DNA of 64,000 bases from Sphagnum compactum (lineage: Eukaryota > Bryophyta > Sphagnopsida > Sphagnales): positions 6,416,157 through 6,480,156 of the forward strand of contig OZ234503.1 of NCBI GenBank assembly GCA_965153455.1, read 5' to 3'. Shown one piece after another: positions 31,774 to 44,009 of this stretch. Position numbers and translations under genes: made by a program. The notes under the pieces were generated by a model. That model searched no databases. It saw only the letters and a program-made list of their open reading frames with translations, and was not told the origin of the DNA. How positions within the stretch are numbered: position 1 is the stretch's first letter; the number at the start of each line of letters is the position of its first letter.

Positions 31774-33458
31774 TGCATTTCCTAACAATGTCCAGTGTGC
31801 ACATGAAGGACTTCATAAGAAAAGTGTTCTAAAATCAAAGAATTACAGCATCATGTAATGTGGCCTGCTGACACTGAATGCTGTGAAACTGTTCCCATTA
31901 ACTCAACCAAAGCATAATAGTTTCACCTCTGTTATTTTTCTGGTGAAATGGTCCCATTTTTTGACAAAGAAATTGGGAAAATTTTGTTTTTCTTGTGTAA
32001 GTTTGACTAAATTTGCTATTTTTTGTTAAATTTGCCCAAAATTTCGACAACAAGAAAATGAAAAAAAACACCCTGTTTCACTGGTATTTACTGAAGTCAA
32101 CTTGTACACTCATTTATCCAATCCAAAGATATTTAAACCACCAGAGTGAACCAACTGCCACTTGTGCAGCATCCATTGGAAGCCTATCATGGCCATGTTG
32201 TGGGTGAACCCCAAACAACTTGACATCAGGTTTCATCTTCAGAAGTAGCCAGAAATATAGAAGGCTAATGTTCCTACTATCATTTTTTTAATTGCCAGAT
32301 TTGGCTAACTTGTCTTATGGATGATGGCCATTTCAGCTACATGACAAAATTGAAAAAAAAGGAACTTCATAACCACACTAAATCTAGGAACTACAGCATT
32401 ATGTAATGTTCCCTCCTGGCGTAAAACAATGAAATTATTTCAGAAACTCAACCAAAACAAAACAAAATTCACTGGTATTTACGGAAGTCAGCCTAGAGTA
32501 TTCATTATCCAATGATAGATATATAAACTGCCACAATTAACCAACAGCCAGTTATGCACCATCCATTGGAAGCCTGTGGGGAGTATTGTTTCTTTGCAGC
32601 CAGAGTGGCAATCATGCATAAGAAGATGTAGAAAAAATTGTGATCATCCCTCAGAAGATTTAGCCAATTCTGGCTATAAACCACACATGAAGTACAGATC
32701 TTAAATCCTCAATTTTTGATTTGGGCTACACACTGGAAACCAAATATCGAAATCTGGTGAGCTTTGTTATTTGTCACTTTTACTGATTGAAAACCTTAAA
32801 TAGCACGTAAATCTATATGATAAACCCTAAACCCAAATTTGCACCCCAAATCTTACATGGATGTCAGATCTCTCCCTGAGCCAACAAAAACTTTCAAGGT
32901 GAGGTTCAACCTGTAGCAAACAGGTGCAAAAGGAGAACTGAGTAAGGTATATCTTACATAATCAACAATTCCTGAAAGCCCACCTGCAGCACTTTGTGCT
33001 AAAGTATGCATTTAATTTTCTTCCAAATCACCAAAGCATGCAATTACTACTCAGATGACATGAGTCCAAAGAATGGATTGATATCCAGGAAAGAAAGAAA
33101 AGCCTAACTACAATATGATAATGTGCTTTAGGAGCAAATGCACATGAGCCCCTTACAAACCAATACATGGACCATGGTATGCACACTTGTGTACAGGAAT
33201 TGGTCCCATGCAGATATAACCAGCTCCACTAGATCAGCTTTCTGTGACCGATTTGGAGATGTGGGCACAACCATGGACTGTGAGGAAAACATATATGTTC
33301 AGATTTTTTAACACCTCAAATAACTGACTGCATGAGCGCAATGTCCATAAGGAATATTGAAATATTTTGGTTCAAACATTTTAAAGTTTTGAAAATAGCT
33401 TCTAATTATGGTTGGTCTTGTTCCAGGGTTGGAATGGTGCCCTGTCTGTAGTCAGGAC

Positions 33459-36400
33459 TCAGATCATCATATTTGACCTTTTGAAGTCCAGAAGCTCATT
33501 GCACACTTGTAAGAAGCCAGGTCGATTACATGGATCTGTATCCCAGCATCTGGTTATCAGATTTGCCAGAGGAGTCGGGCAATCAAGTGGTAGAGGTGGT
33601 CTTTCTCCTTGCCTAATTACTTGCAAGAGTTTAGTCCTCTTGTATTCAGTATGTGGAAATGGAATCTTCCCTGTGAGAATCTCTGCACAGGTAATTCCAT
33701 AACTGTATACATCTGCTTTGGGTGGATAGTTTTTCGTTGCAATCTCCTCCTCCTCCTGTGTAGTGCACCCACCATTAGTGCAAATTATTAGTGTGATGAC
33801 ACAGGATACAAGTGAGGTAGATGAAATTCGACACTTGCCTAGGTTCATTCATCTACTTACAAATCATCATTGACAAAAAATTTGTGAGATACCTGGGTGT
33901 AGAGCTCAGGTGCCATGTATGGTTTTGTTCCAATATTGTTTGTCTGCTTTGTGGCTGTCGAGCTCATTAGTTTCGCCTTGGCCAATCCAAAGTCTGCCAT
34001 TTTAACATCGATGTAACCCATTTCAGCCAACTCTGGAACTGATGTGGGGTTCACAAGAATGTTAGACGATTTTATATCCTGGTGGCCCACTCGCTGTTCA
34101 TGCATGTACTTCAGGCCCCTTGCCACCTGTAGCATGATGTCAACTGCTACTGTCAAGGAGAATGGCACATGATCAGGGTCCGGCATTCTGTCATCCATCA
34201 ACTTGCGAAGGTCTGTGGACATGAGTTCCATCACCAAGGAGCATGACTTTGAATCAGTTGTGCAACAAAATAGTTTTATGATGTTGGGATGCTTGAGCGT
34301 TCCCAAAATGTCTGCCTCTTTCTTGAAGCTGACATTTTCAGCACCCATGAAGACTTGTTTTGCACAGGACAGTCCTAACCAGACTGATTCGTAGATAGTG
34401 CCATAGGCACCATGTCCCAGATGTTTCACTATTGGGAGTGTTTTGTCATCTTGTGTGTTGCAGAGAAGCAGGGGGAAGTCTACCTTAGTACTGTGGTCTC
34501 TGGCCTGCTGAGAATACCTGTCTAACAAATGACCTACCATGACATCACTTTTATCATGCCTCTTGAATTGCATCAGGTTTGACACGAGTTCTTCTCTGTC
34601 CAAGGCCGCCCTTCTTAAAAGGATACGATCTTGCTCAAACTGGTTGAGTTTGTCCTCATCTCCAAGAGATTGAATCTGCTTGCTGGAGTTCAACCCTGAC
34701 CGGATGGTGAGATTTAGAAAGTGTGTACACCACCACTTCAAATCATGGACAATCCCAACAAAAGCCTCTTCATTGCCTGCTTGCAAAACTGCTGCTTTAC
34801 CCCAGTCCTTACTCTTGCAACACTCCCGCACATGTAAATCAGCCCTTTTGACCACTCTTAGCAGATGCGGAAGAGCTCTATGCATATCCCATGATATGCT
34901 CTCCAAATTCTGGTGTTCCTGTAAGAGCCAGTCCTTCATCTCTGCCAGTTTGTTTGCCAAGTGATTACATTGCCCCCAGTCTATTCTCACACAGTTGTTG
35001 TTGGCCCAATCCTGGTTATCCATTTGTCTGGTCTGGATCAGCACATCGTCTATGACCTCCACTACAAGGTCAAACGTTTTTGCACCAGGTCCAGGGAAGC
35101 AGTCTTGTGTAATCCTCACTGCTGCCTTGGACATGGTAATTTCATTATCTTCTTTGAAGACTATCTCCTGAACCCTGTGACCAAATCTGTGTCTTATCCT
35201 TGTCTCGAGGTCTGATAGTCCTGCAAGACGACCTACGACCAGCATCACTCGGATTCCACTTGTTTGGGATAGTTGGGCAGCAATCAAGTCAAGATTTGCT
35301 TCAACTACGGGGTTTACAATGTCTTGCATGTCTTTATTTGAATGCTGAATTTCATAGTAAGACCAAGGATGTAACAAACCGAGCCTTTTGTCATGCTCCT
35401 CCCAATCCAGTACTAGATCGGATGGTAAATCTATGAATTTATTGGACCACCTTGTTCCTCTCTCCCATTCCTCTAGCAAACGAGTCTTATACTCAGGGAA
35501 CCGAAGAAGGAACTCACGAAGGGGTCCAATTTTTTGACATAGAAACTCAATGTATTGTTTCTCCACGTGGATCCTCCCACACAGGCCACTAGAGCTGTGC
35601 ATCAAGTCTTCGAAAAGTTTGAAGTTATATGCGGCCTCACACCCGACCCACTCTTGGACGACCACGTTGGTGGTGTCATATCCGATGTTAGCGAGCAGAA
35701 CGTTATTTCCCCCCTGGAGGGATAAGCACTCGGAAGAGCAGTAGGAGGCTACATCTCTTTGAAGAACCATGATGACACGATGGGCGCTCGCATTCATTCC
35801 GTTTGAACCACCCACCACGAGTCCCGCATCTACCATGCATGAATTCATCTGCTGCCGTCGATTGTGACTCCAGACCGAAGGAACTGTCACACTCCGCTGC
35901 ACATTCTCCATCAACAACTGCGACCCAAACTTTCTATAGATAAGATCCAGGATGAACTTCCCCATCGCGCGCAAGTAGTCGGAGATCACGCGGCTCAGAG
36001 TCAGGCCCGGGGGAAGATCTGATGCAGACGAAGGCCCCGCATCGCTGCCCGAAACATGTTGCCTCAACGGCGTAACATAGGATCCCACTATAGGCATCTC
36101 GCCGGAGGACAGAACATTCCCATTAGTTGCAGCTTGATTCCGCAGCTTCCGAACTGCTGCTAAATCCCTGTCGAATTCGTTACGGGCCATGTATCCCCAA
36201 CTGCTGAAGCAAAGATCACCATTCGCTCTGCTAACCTTTGGTTTGTAGTAGATGGCCGTGGGGGTTGCGTCACGATTGACCTCGTCTCCCGGCCAGTGGT
36301 AGTTTGTGCGGATACTCTCGGGGTTGGATTTGTGCGCGTACGCAAAGGAGGAGTAAGTGGTACCCAAATGCAACCCCACAATAACTCTTGGCTCAACAAC

Positions 36401-36547
36401 TTCTGACTTTGTTTTCGAGGCACCGCTAGGTAGTTCCTGAAGGGGTGCTGATTGGGGTACTGGCGACGGGATGCTCCTCCTTCCTCGCAAAAAATTCGTG
36501 AATTTTCTTTGAAATGCGCCTAGCTCTCTGTCTCTCATAGACTCCAT
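33459..36547 (-). CDS. Gene 2: Hsp70-like/helical/kinase fusion, pseudokinase-like
   Basis: Exons 36547-33893 and 33755-33459 give 983 residues, and the 137-nt intron is phase 0 after APELYTQ, as in gene 1. The ATG start (36545-36547) is shared with gene 1. The Hsp70-like part has VGLHLGTTYSS (57-67), VTVPSVWS (220-227), NIGYDTTNVVV (287-297) and LVVGRLAG (436-443). The helical part has ECCKSKDWGKAAV (574-586). The kinase has GHGAYG and DFG (852-854), but the beta-3 lysine position reads CAKQVFM instead of CAQKVFM: Gln731, with Lys one place earlier. The catalytic loop reads HQD (822-824) where genes 1, 3 and 4 read HRD. Together these suggest weak or no phosphotransfer and a possible scaffold role. 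The frame is otherwise fully open, so it is probably still translated. Neighbouring gene 3 starts 3.8 kb away on the same strand. Confidence 0.85.
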
Positions 36548-38282
36548 TCACTTTGTTCACAGGGTCCCTATTCACCCATCTTCTTCTCCGTAACCAACCG
36601 CTCATGATAAACCCTTTTGAAGAGATGCAGGAATTCACAAGACAAAGTTGAGATTAAAACTGGGTGACGACATTTCACAACAACCTAATTTAGATGAAAA
36701 CTTTAAAGCAAGACTATCTTTAAAGAAAACAGTAATAATTTCTCCAAATTTTCGCTTACTAGCTACGAAAGAGAAGGCTATATAGGGAGAAAAAGAAGAG
36801 CAAGGACAGAGAAATAAATGACCTTGTACGCGTGATTCTTCAAGTATAAGCTTTGAAGTTCTGTGGAATTCTTCTCAAGACAGGAAACTTTCTCAACATG
36901 TCATTTAAGTCTTCAATTTCTGGGCGATGTGGCGGCAGGAAACCTGTCTGCCCGAGGGGCTGCCTTTCAAATGTTTTTTTCACCTATTCACTTCACACAT
37001 TAAGCCAGAATGAGAAAGAAGCTAGAACCCTAGAATGAGATGGTTGCTTAAAAGTATATCCATAACATAGTTCTTAATAGCTATCCCAACTCTCGCACGA
37101 AAGGTGGTAAGAGGTAGCCCAACTCTGGGAAGGGCATATTGGGTTAGGTAAATATAGGTGACGAACATACTTAGTTGTTAATAAACAGGGCGAGCCCTTT
37201 TTTGATTTGTTATGAATTTCAAGCATTAAAATGGGGGCTGATAGACCTCATTCATTCATTGATTAGTTCAGTAGGTAGTGGGGAAACTATTTTGGGACTG
37301 TTGGAAGCTTGATTAAATTTTTGGGAACCTCACAATTAACTAATAAGAGTCACAATATGATATCGTCATTATATGAACATGGGGTTATTTTCTTCCTGCC
37401 ATCAAAAGATTAAATTTACGCTTAGGTTTTTCATTAAGGTTATTTGTACAATATTCAAGATAGGGAATGGAATTGTTCATAGAGGTTGAGAATAAGTTGA
37501 AATGGTTAATTAGTTAAGGCTTTATTTTCTACTCTTGCTAAAACAACGTGGCCTGCGAAAAGCCTAACGGGTCTGCCTTCTCAATCAGAGTCCCTTCTTT
37601 CCTATTTGTTTATATTTGCTTGACCATCTGAAAGTATCCAATAGTTTATATGTTCGTCTTCCCCATTGAGTGATTCATATTAATTAGTTGAGTTCATTTC
37701 ATACTTGTGCTAAAAAAAACTTTGGAACATGAAAAGTCTAATGGGTCTTCCTTCTCAATGATCATAGGTTCTTTCTAGCTACATGTGGTGATGGCCTCCA
37801 AAATGGTCTAAACACCATTTTGATTTGAATGTTTGTCATGGTGAGCTCAATCAGTGAACTTGTTAATACTTAACAACCACCTTCTAGTCCTTGCAAATCC
37901 ACCTTTCACTCTCACATTTGATCTCTCATAAGTTGTGGCAATAAAATGAGAATTTAAGAAGGTTTTGGAGAAAGAAAGAAATAAATAAATAAAGTGTGGC
38001 TTCTGAGAGCAAGAAGGTAAAAAAAGCCTGAAGAAGGGCAGGAGTGATCCAGCACCCCCCCCAATGCACCACCCAATTTTCCCGTTTTGAGGCCATCCAT
38101 TTGTATAACCCCAATTTCAGTCCTTGACACACCTGGGTGGGCTTTTGTTTTTTCTTTTCTCTTCCATTCGCTGGTCCCCTAGCCTTTTGTAATTCCACTT
38201 TCTTTTGCTGCCCTAGCGTCCAAGTTTGTTTTCTCCCATTTCTTTCACTTGTCACTTGTGACCTATCTTTATCTAATTATCT
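36548..38282 (-). promoter_or_regulatory. 5' flank of gene 2
   Basis: 36548-37040 is the conserved promoter-proximal stretch shared with genes 1 and 3. It contains ACGCGT at 36828-36833, about 281 bases before the ATG. This copy alone has CTATATAG (TATATA at 36779-36784), where genes 1 and 3 have AGGCAAT, so only gene 2 may have a TATA-like box. The rest matches the gene 1 upstream region up to about 38282, where the foldback element begins. No other gene is seen. Confidence 0.35.
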
Positions 38283-39983
38283 AAACAAAACCTCTCTACT
38301 TTGCTAAACCTCTAATTCTTGGCAAAAGCTTTATATTTCCTTGGCTAAACCTATATCTTTTGTCAAAATTTTCTTCATTTATAGTTAAACTTATTTCTCC
38401 CAACAAAACTCTTTTTCAAATGGTAAAATCTTTATCTCTTGATAATGCCTCTATCTTTTCTTAGCTAAACTTTTAGCTCTTGAAAAAAATAAATCTTTTC
38501 TTAGTTAAACCTTTACCTATCGGCACAATCTCTATTTCTTCCTAGCTAAACCTTTCTCTCTTTAATTTTTAAAAAATTTCTTGATTAAATATTTATTTAT
38601 CAACAAAATCTTTCTATTTTGTGACTAAACTATGTATTTCGTAGCTAAACTCCTACCTCTTGACAAAATCTCTCTACATCTTGGCTAAAGCATTATCTCT
38701 GGACAAAACCTCTCTACTCCTTAATTAAACACTTATTTCTTAGCAAAACTTTTTTACTAAATTAAACTTTTATATTTTGATAAAACCTTTATATTTATTT
38801 AAAGTGAGTATTGTCCTTGGGTGAAATTTGCTATGACATAACAATTATCTTTATGTAGATATTGCATTATTATAAAGTTAGTGACATTGCCAATAAAAAA
38901 TAATAATTCAAATAGGGGTATCATAATTTGTTTTCAATACTCACTTGTTGCAATTAAGATTACATCCAAATTAAAGTATTACATTTTGTTAGGTATCCTT
39001 AGTTTAAAGGTACCAATATAATGGCTACTAATTTTGGGATGTACCCTAAATGTAGGTATTACCTTCACAGATCTAAATGTTTTGTGCAATACATATCCTT
39101 CACTATGTAGAAGGTTAGAATTCATCTTATCCAAGAAGATTAAATATTCCTAGTTGTACATTATGCATTAAATGGACCAAAATCAAAATGGAGCCATTGG
39201 AAATATTAACCTAAAGTGCAATACCCACATGCAAGGGTTAGCATATATTTTCATCAAGACCTTGAATATTGTTCAAATAATTAATGAGAAATTCCTTGCA
39301 ATACTTACATTTGGTTTTTTTGCATCCTCTTCACTGACTATATGCTTAGGTGGAACTGAGTACGTAGATGACTAAAGAAACCAAAGTGGTTTATAATGTT
39401 TTGACCAACAATCAATAATTAGTGAAAAATGATTTGAACTATTCGAATGTTTAACATATCAAGTATTGATTTATTTTTTAAAAATCTTATTATTTAGTAT
39501 ATTGATAATTCATTGATTCTTGTGAATATTGATCAATTACAGAAAAAATAAATATTTAATAATACATTTCAGATTTCATAATTGAATATATTGAACATTC
39601 AACAATTAAATACTGAAATTTTACTCAATAATGAATATCAATCAATTTAAGGATATTGAATAATTAAATGAATATTGAAATTTTATTGAAATTTTATTAA
39701 ATATGTAAATCATGTATTTAGATAATTCCAAACCTTTCAAACGGCCAAATTTAACGATTGACTATTTTAGAAGTTGAAAATTGAAAAAAAACTTTAGTTT
39801 GGAAATCAGTAGATGCTTCAACAATAATATTAATAATGTTCTGTCTCACTAAATGATCCAACAAATGGATGTTAACAATGTTTTGCTCAAATTCAATAGA
39901 AAATTTAATACTGATCACCAAGCTTAAAAAAATTTAAATTAAAAATTTAGTCCGAAATTAACTAAATACCTACTAATTAATAC
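38283..39983. mobile_element. Foldback element 2, right half deleted
   Basis: The left inverted repeat (tandem AAACCT/CTAAAC blocks) and about 0.9 kb of centre are present and match 14925-16635. The TTATGCATTAAATGGACCAA landmark is at about 39160. The sequence stops abruptly at ACTAATTAATAC and continues as AAGAATGGATTGATATCC, which is the gene 3' flank equivalent to about 9153 in unit 1. The right arm and the rest of the flank were lost in one deletion or recombination. Confidence 0.65.
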
Positions 39984-40369
39984 AAGAATGGATTGATATC
40001 CAGGAAAGAAAGGAAAGCCTAACTACGATATGATAATGTGCTTTAGGAGCAAATGCACATGAGCCGCTTACAAACCAATACATGGACCATGGTATGCACA
40101 CTTGTGTACAGGAAGTGGTCCCCTGCAGGTATACCAGCTCCACTGGATCAGCTTTCTGTGACCAATTTGGAGATGTGGGCACAACCATGGACTTTGAGGA
40201 AAACATATATGTTTAAATTTAACACCTCAAATAACTGACTGCATGAGCACAATGTCCATAAGGAATATTGAAAGGTTGTGGTTGAAACGTTTTAAAGTAT
40301 TGAAAATAGCTTCTAATTATGGTTGGTATTGTTCCAGGGTTGGAATGGTGACTTGTCTGTAGTCAGGAC
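39984..40369. repeat. Short 3' flank of gene 3
   Basis: Only about 390 bases of the shared downstream flank remain, against more than 5 kb for genes 2 and 4. It begins at the truncation junction with foldback element 2. Any downstream 3' signals beyond this distance are missing for gene 3. Confidence 0.65.
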
Positions 40370-43300
40370 TCAGATCATCATATTTGACCTTTTGAAGTCC
40401 AGAAGCTCATTGCACACTTGTAAGAAGCCAGGTCGATTACATGGATCTGTATCCCAGCATCTGGTTATCAGATTTGCCAGAAGAGTCGGGCAATCAAGTG
40501 GTAGAGGTGGTCTTTCTCCTTGCCTAATTACTTGTAAGAGCTTAGTCCTCATGTATTCAGTGGGTGGAAATGGAATCTTCCCTGTGAGAATCTCTGCACA
40601 GGTAATTCCATAACTGTATACATCTGCTTTGCGTGGATAGTTTTTCTTTGCAATCTCCTCCTCCTCCTGTGTAGTGCACCCACCATTAGTGCAAATTTTT
40701 AGTGTGATGACACAGGATACAAGTGACGTAGATGAAATTCAACACTTGCCTCAGCTCATTCTGCTACTTACAAATCATCATTGATACAAATTTTGTGAGA
40801 TACCTGGGTGTAGAGCTCAGGTGCCCTATATGGTGTTGTTCCAACATTGTCAATCGACTGGTTTGTGCCTCTCGAGCTCATTAGTTTCGCCTTGGCGAAT
40901 CCAAAGTCTGCCACTTTAACATCGATGTAACCCATTTCAGCCAACTCTGGAACTGATGTGGAGTTCACAAGAATGTTAGACGATTTTATATCCCGGTGGC
41001 CGACTCCCTGGTCATGCATGTACTTCAAGCCCCTTGCCACCTGAAGCATGATGTCCACTGCTACCGGCAAGGAGAATGGCGCATGATCAGGGTCCGGCAT
41101 TCTGTCATCCATCAACTTGCGAAGGTCTGTGGACATGAGTTCCATCACCAAGGAGCATGACTTTGAATTAGTTGTGCAGCAAAATAGTTGTATGATGTTG
41201 GGGTGCTTGAGGCCTGCCAATATATCTGCCTCTTTCTTGAAGCTGTCATTGTCAGCACCCATGAAGACTTTTTTGGCACAGTTCCGTCCTAACCAGCTGG
41301 ATTTGAAGACCACGCCATAAGCACCACGTCCCAAAAGATCCTCCGAAATCAGAGGAGTGTTGTCATCCTGTGTGTTCCAGAGAAGCAGGGGGGACGCTAC
41401 CTTAGTACTCTGGTCACTGGCCTGCTGAGAATACCTGTCTACAAAATGATCTACCATGACATCACTTTTATCATGCCTCTTGAATTGCATCAGGTTTGCC
41501 ACGAGTTCTTCTCTGTCCAAGGCTGCCCTTCTTGCAAGGATACGATCTTGCTCAAACTGGTTGAGTTTGTCCACATCTCCTAGAGATTGAATCTGCTCGC
41601 TGGAGTTCAACCCATACAGGATGGTGAGATTTAGAAAGTGTGTACACCACCACTCCAAATCATGGAGAATCCCAACAAAAGCCTCTTCATTGCCTGCTTG
41701 CAAAACTGCTGCCTTACCCCAGTCCTTACAGTTGCAACACTCCCGCACAAGTAAATCAGCCCTTTTGACCACTCTTAGCAGATGCAGAAGATCTCTATCC
41801 ACAGCCAATGCCAATATGATCTCCGAATTCTGGTGTTCTTGTAAGAGCCAGTCCTTCATCTCTGCCAGTTTGTTTGCCAAGTGATTACATTGCCCCTGGT
41901 TTATTCTCACACAGTTGTTGTTGGCCCAATCCTGGTTATCCATTTGTCTGGTCTGGATCAACACATTGTCTATGACCTCCACTACAAGGTCAAACGTTTT
42001 TGCACCAGGTCCAGGGAAGCAATCTCGTGCAATCCTCACTGCTGCCTTGGACATGGTAATTTTATAATGTTCTTCAAAGACTATCTCCCCAGCCCTGTCA
42101 CCAAATCTGTGTCTTATCCTCGTCTGGTAGTTTGATAGTCCTACAAGACGACCGATGACCACCATCACTCGGATGCCACTTGTTTGGGAAAGTTGGGCAG
42201 CAATGAAGTCAAGATTAACTTCAGCTATGGGGTCGACAATGTTTTGCATGTCTTTTTTCGAGAGCACAATTCAATAGTAATTCCAAGGACGTAACAAACC
42301 GAGCCTTTTGTTATGCTCCTCCCATGCCAGTGCGAGTTCGACTGGTAAATCTATGAATTTATCGGAACTCCCTGTTCCTCTCTCCCATTCCTGTAGCAAA
42401 CGAGTCTTATACTCAGGGAACCGAAGAAGGTACTCACGAAGGGGTGGAAGTTTCTGAAATAGAAACTCAATGATCTGTTTCTCCACGTGGATCCTCCCCA
42501 GGTCACTAGAGCTGTGCATCAAGTCTTTGAAAACTTTGAAGTTATATGCGCCCTCACACCCGACCCACTCCTGGAGGACCAAGTCGGTGGTGTGATATCC
42601 AAAGTTAGCGAGGACAACCTTATCCCCCAGCTGGAGGGATAACTTCTCGCAAGAGCAGTAGGAGGCTGCATCAGTTTCAAGAACCATGATCACAGGATAG
42701 GTGCTCGCATTGATTCCATTTGAACCACCCACCACGAATCCCGCATCTACCATGCATGATTTCATCTGCTGCCGTGGATTGTGACTCCAGATCGAAGGAA
42801 CTGTCACACACCACTGCACATCCTGCATCGACAAGTCCGACCTGAAAGGGACCTGGAGATGTCGCAGGATGAAGTTCCCCATTGCTCGCAAGTAGTCGGA
42901 GATGACGCGGTTCAGAGTCAGGCCCGGTGGAAGATCTGATGCAGATGAAGGCCCCGCATCGCTGGTCGAAAGATGGTGCCTCAACGGCGTAACATAGAAT
43001 CCCACTACAGGCATGTCGCGTGAGGACAGAACATTCGCATTAGTTGCAGCTTGTTCGCGCGGCTTCCGCATTTCTGCCAGATCCTTCTCAAATTCCGTCC
43101 AGGCCATGTATCCCCAACTACTGAAGGAAAGATCACCATTCGCTTTGCCAACCTCTGGTTTGTAGTAGATGGCCGTGGGGGTGGCGTCACGCTTCAACTC
43201 TTCTCCCGGCCAGTCATAGCATGTGAGGATGGGGGAGGACTTGAATTCGTGCGCGTAGGCAAAGGAGGAGTAAGTGGTACCCAAATGCAATCCCACAAGA

Positions 43301-43413
43301 ACTCTAGGCTCAATCACTTCTGGCTTTCTTCCCGCGGCACCGCTAGGTAGTTGCTGAAGGGGTGCCGATTGGGGTACTGACGCCGGGATGCTCCTCTTTC
43401 CTCGCCAAAACAT
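40370..43413 (-). pseudogene. Gene 3: broken Hsp70-like/helical/kinase fusion
   Basis: The exons correspond to 43413-40804 and 40666-40370, with the 137-nt intron conserved. Two lesions are visible. First, an extra A in the run at 43421-43428 shifts the frame after the ancestral ATG (43463-43465), so the first usable ATG is 43411-43413. Second, a TGA at 42271-42273 stops the frame inside the Hsp70-like part after RPWNYY, where gene 2 reads GAA. Downstream the frame reopens at once and encodes an intact helical domain (ECCNCKDWGKAAV) and kinase. The kinase has GRGAYG, CAKKVFM, HRD, DFG and APE, then exon 2 with DVYSYG. The intact downstream half suggests recent loss, or possible translation of a separate kinase piece. 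A 380-residue Hsp70-like fragment could also be made. It has a more canonical glycine loop than its siblings. Which products exist cannot be seen. Confidence 0.75.
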
Positions 43414-44009
43414 TGTGAACTTTTTTTTCAAGTGCGCCTGGCTCTCTGTTTCTCGTAGACTGCATTCACTTTGTTTACGAGGTCCCTATTCACCCAGCTT
43501 CTTGTTCATAACCAACCGCTGATGATAAATCCTTTTGAAAAAGATGCAGTAATATTCACAAGACAAAGTTGAGATTAAAACTGGGTGACGACATTTCACA
43601 ACAACCTAATTTAGATGAAAACTTTAAACCAAGACTATCTTTAAAGAAAACAGTAATAATTTCTCCATATATTCGCAAGCACGATGACTAGTCTTTCCCT
43701 AAAATCTAAAAGATTCAGCTTCATCTTCTGCTGATTACTAGCTAGCAAAGAGAAGGCAATAAGGAGAAAAAGAAGACGACGGACAGAGAAATAAATGATC
43801 TTGTACGCGTGATTCGTCAAGTATAAGCTTTGAAGTTCTGTCCAACTCTTCTCAACACAAGAAACATGTCATTTAAGTCTTCAATTTCTGGGCGATGTGG
43901 CGGCAGGAAAACCTGTGTGCCCCTAGGGACTGCCTTTTCAAATGTTTTTTCCAGTTCATTGGACCTATTCACTTCACACATTAAGCCTCAAGCCCACTAA
44001 TGCCTCTTT
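43414..44009 (-). promoter_or_regulatory. 5' flank of gene 3
   Basis: It includes the ancestral, now out-of-frame start at 43463-43465 and the promoter-proximal stretch shared with genes 1 and 2. ACGCGT lies at 43805-43810, about 340 bases before the ancestral ATG. Similarity stops near 43995, where foldback element 3 begins, so the distal upstream region is missing. Confidence 0.35.

Larger units (their letters stand above)
28110..33458. repeat. 3' flank of gene 2 (duplication unit 2)
   Basis: 28120-30035 matches 56300-58200, and 30035-33458 matches both unit 1 and unit 4. It is the cleanest copy of the 3' flank: no retrotransposon, and no 3.1-kb extra segment as in unit 1. It includes a small CAG-rich run at 28536-28565, a palindrome (31682-31773) and a helical-domain relic (31480-31686). 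No intact gene is seen. Confidence 0.7.

Noticed and set aside
33412-33702. A conserved 96-residue plus-strand frame (MVLFQGWN...) at the 3' end of genes 1-4
   Set aside because: It is antisense to kinase exon 2 and is conserved only because the exon is; its residues carry no recognisable domain.
42265-42267. An independent start of a 499-residue kinase protein in gene 3 at 42267
   Set aside because: The codon is GTG right after a premature stop; it is more simply the continuation of a broken frame, although internal translation is not excluded.
43414-43431. A start of gene 3 at 43431
   Set aside because: That codon is TTG on the minus strand; the first ATG in this frame is 43411-43413.
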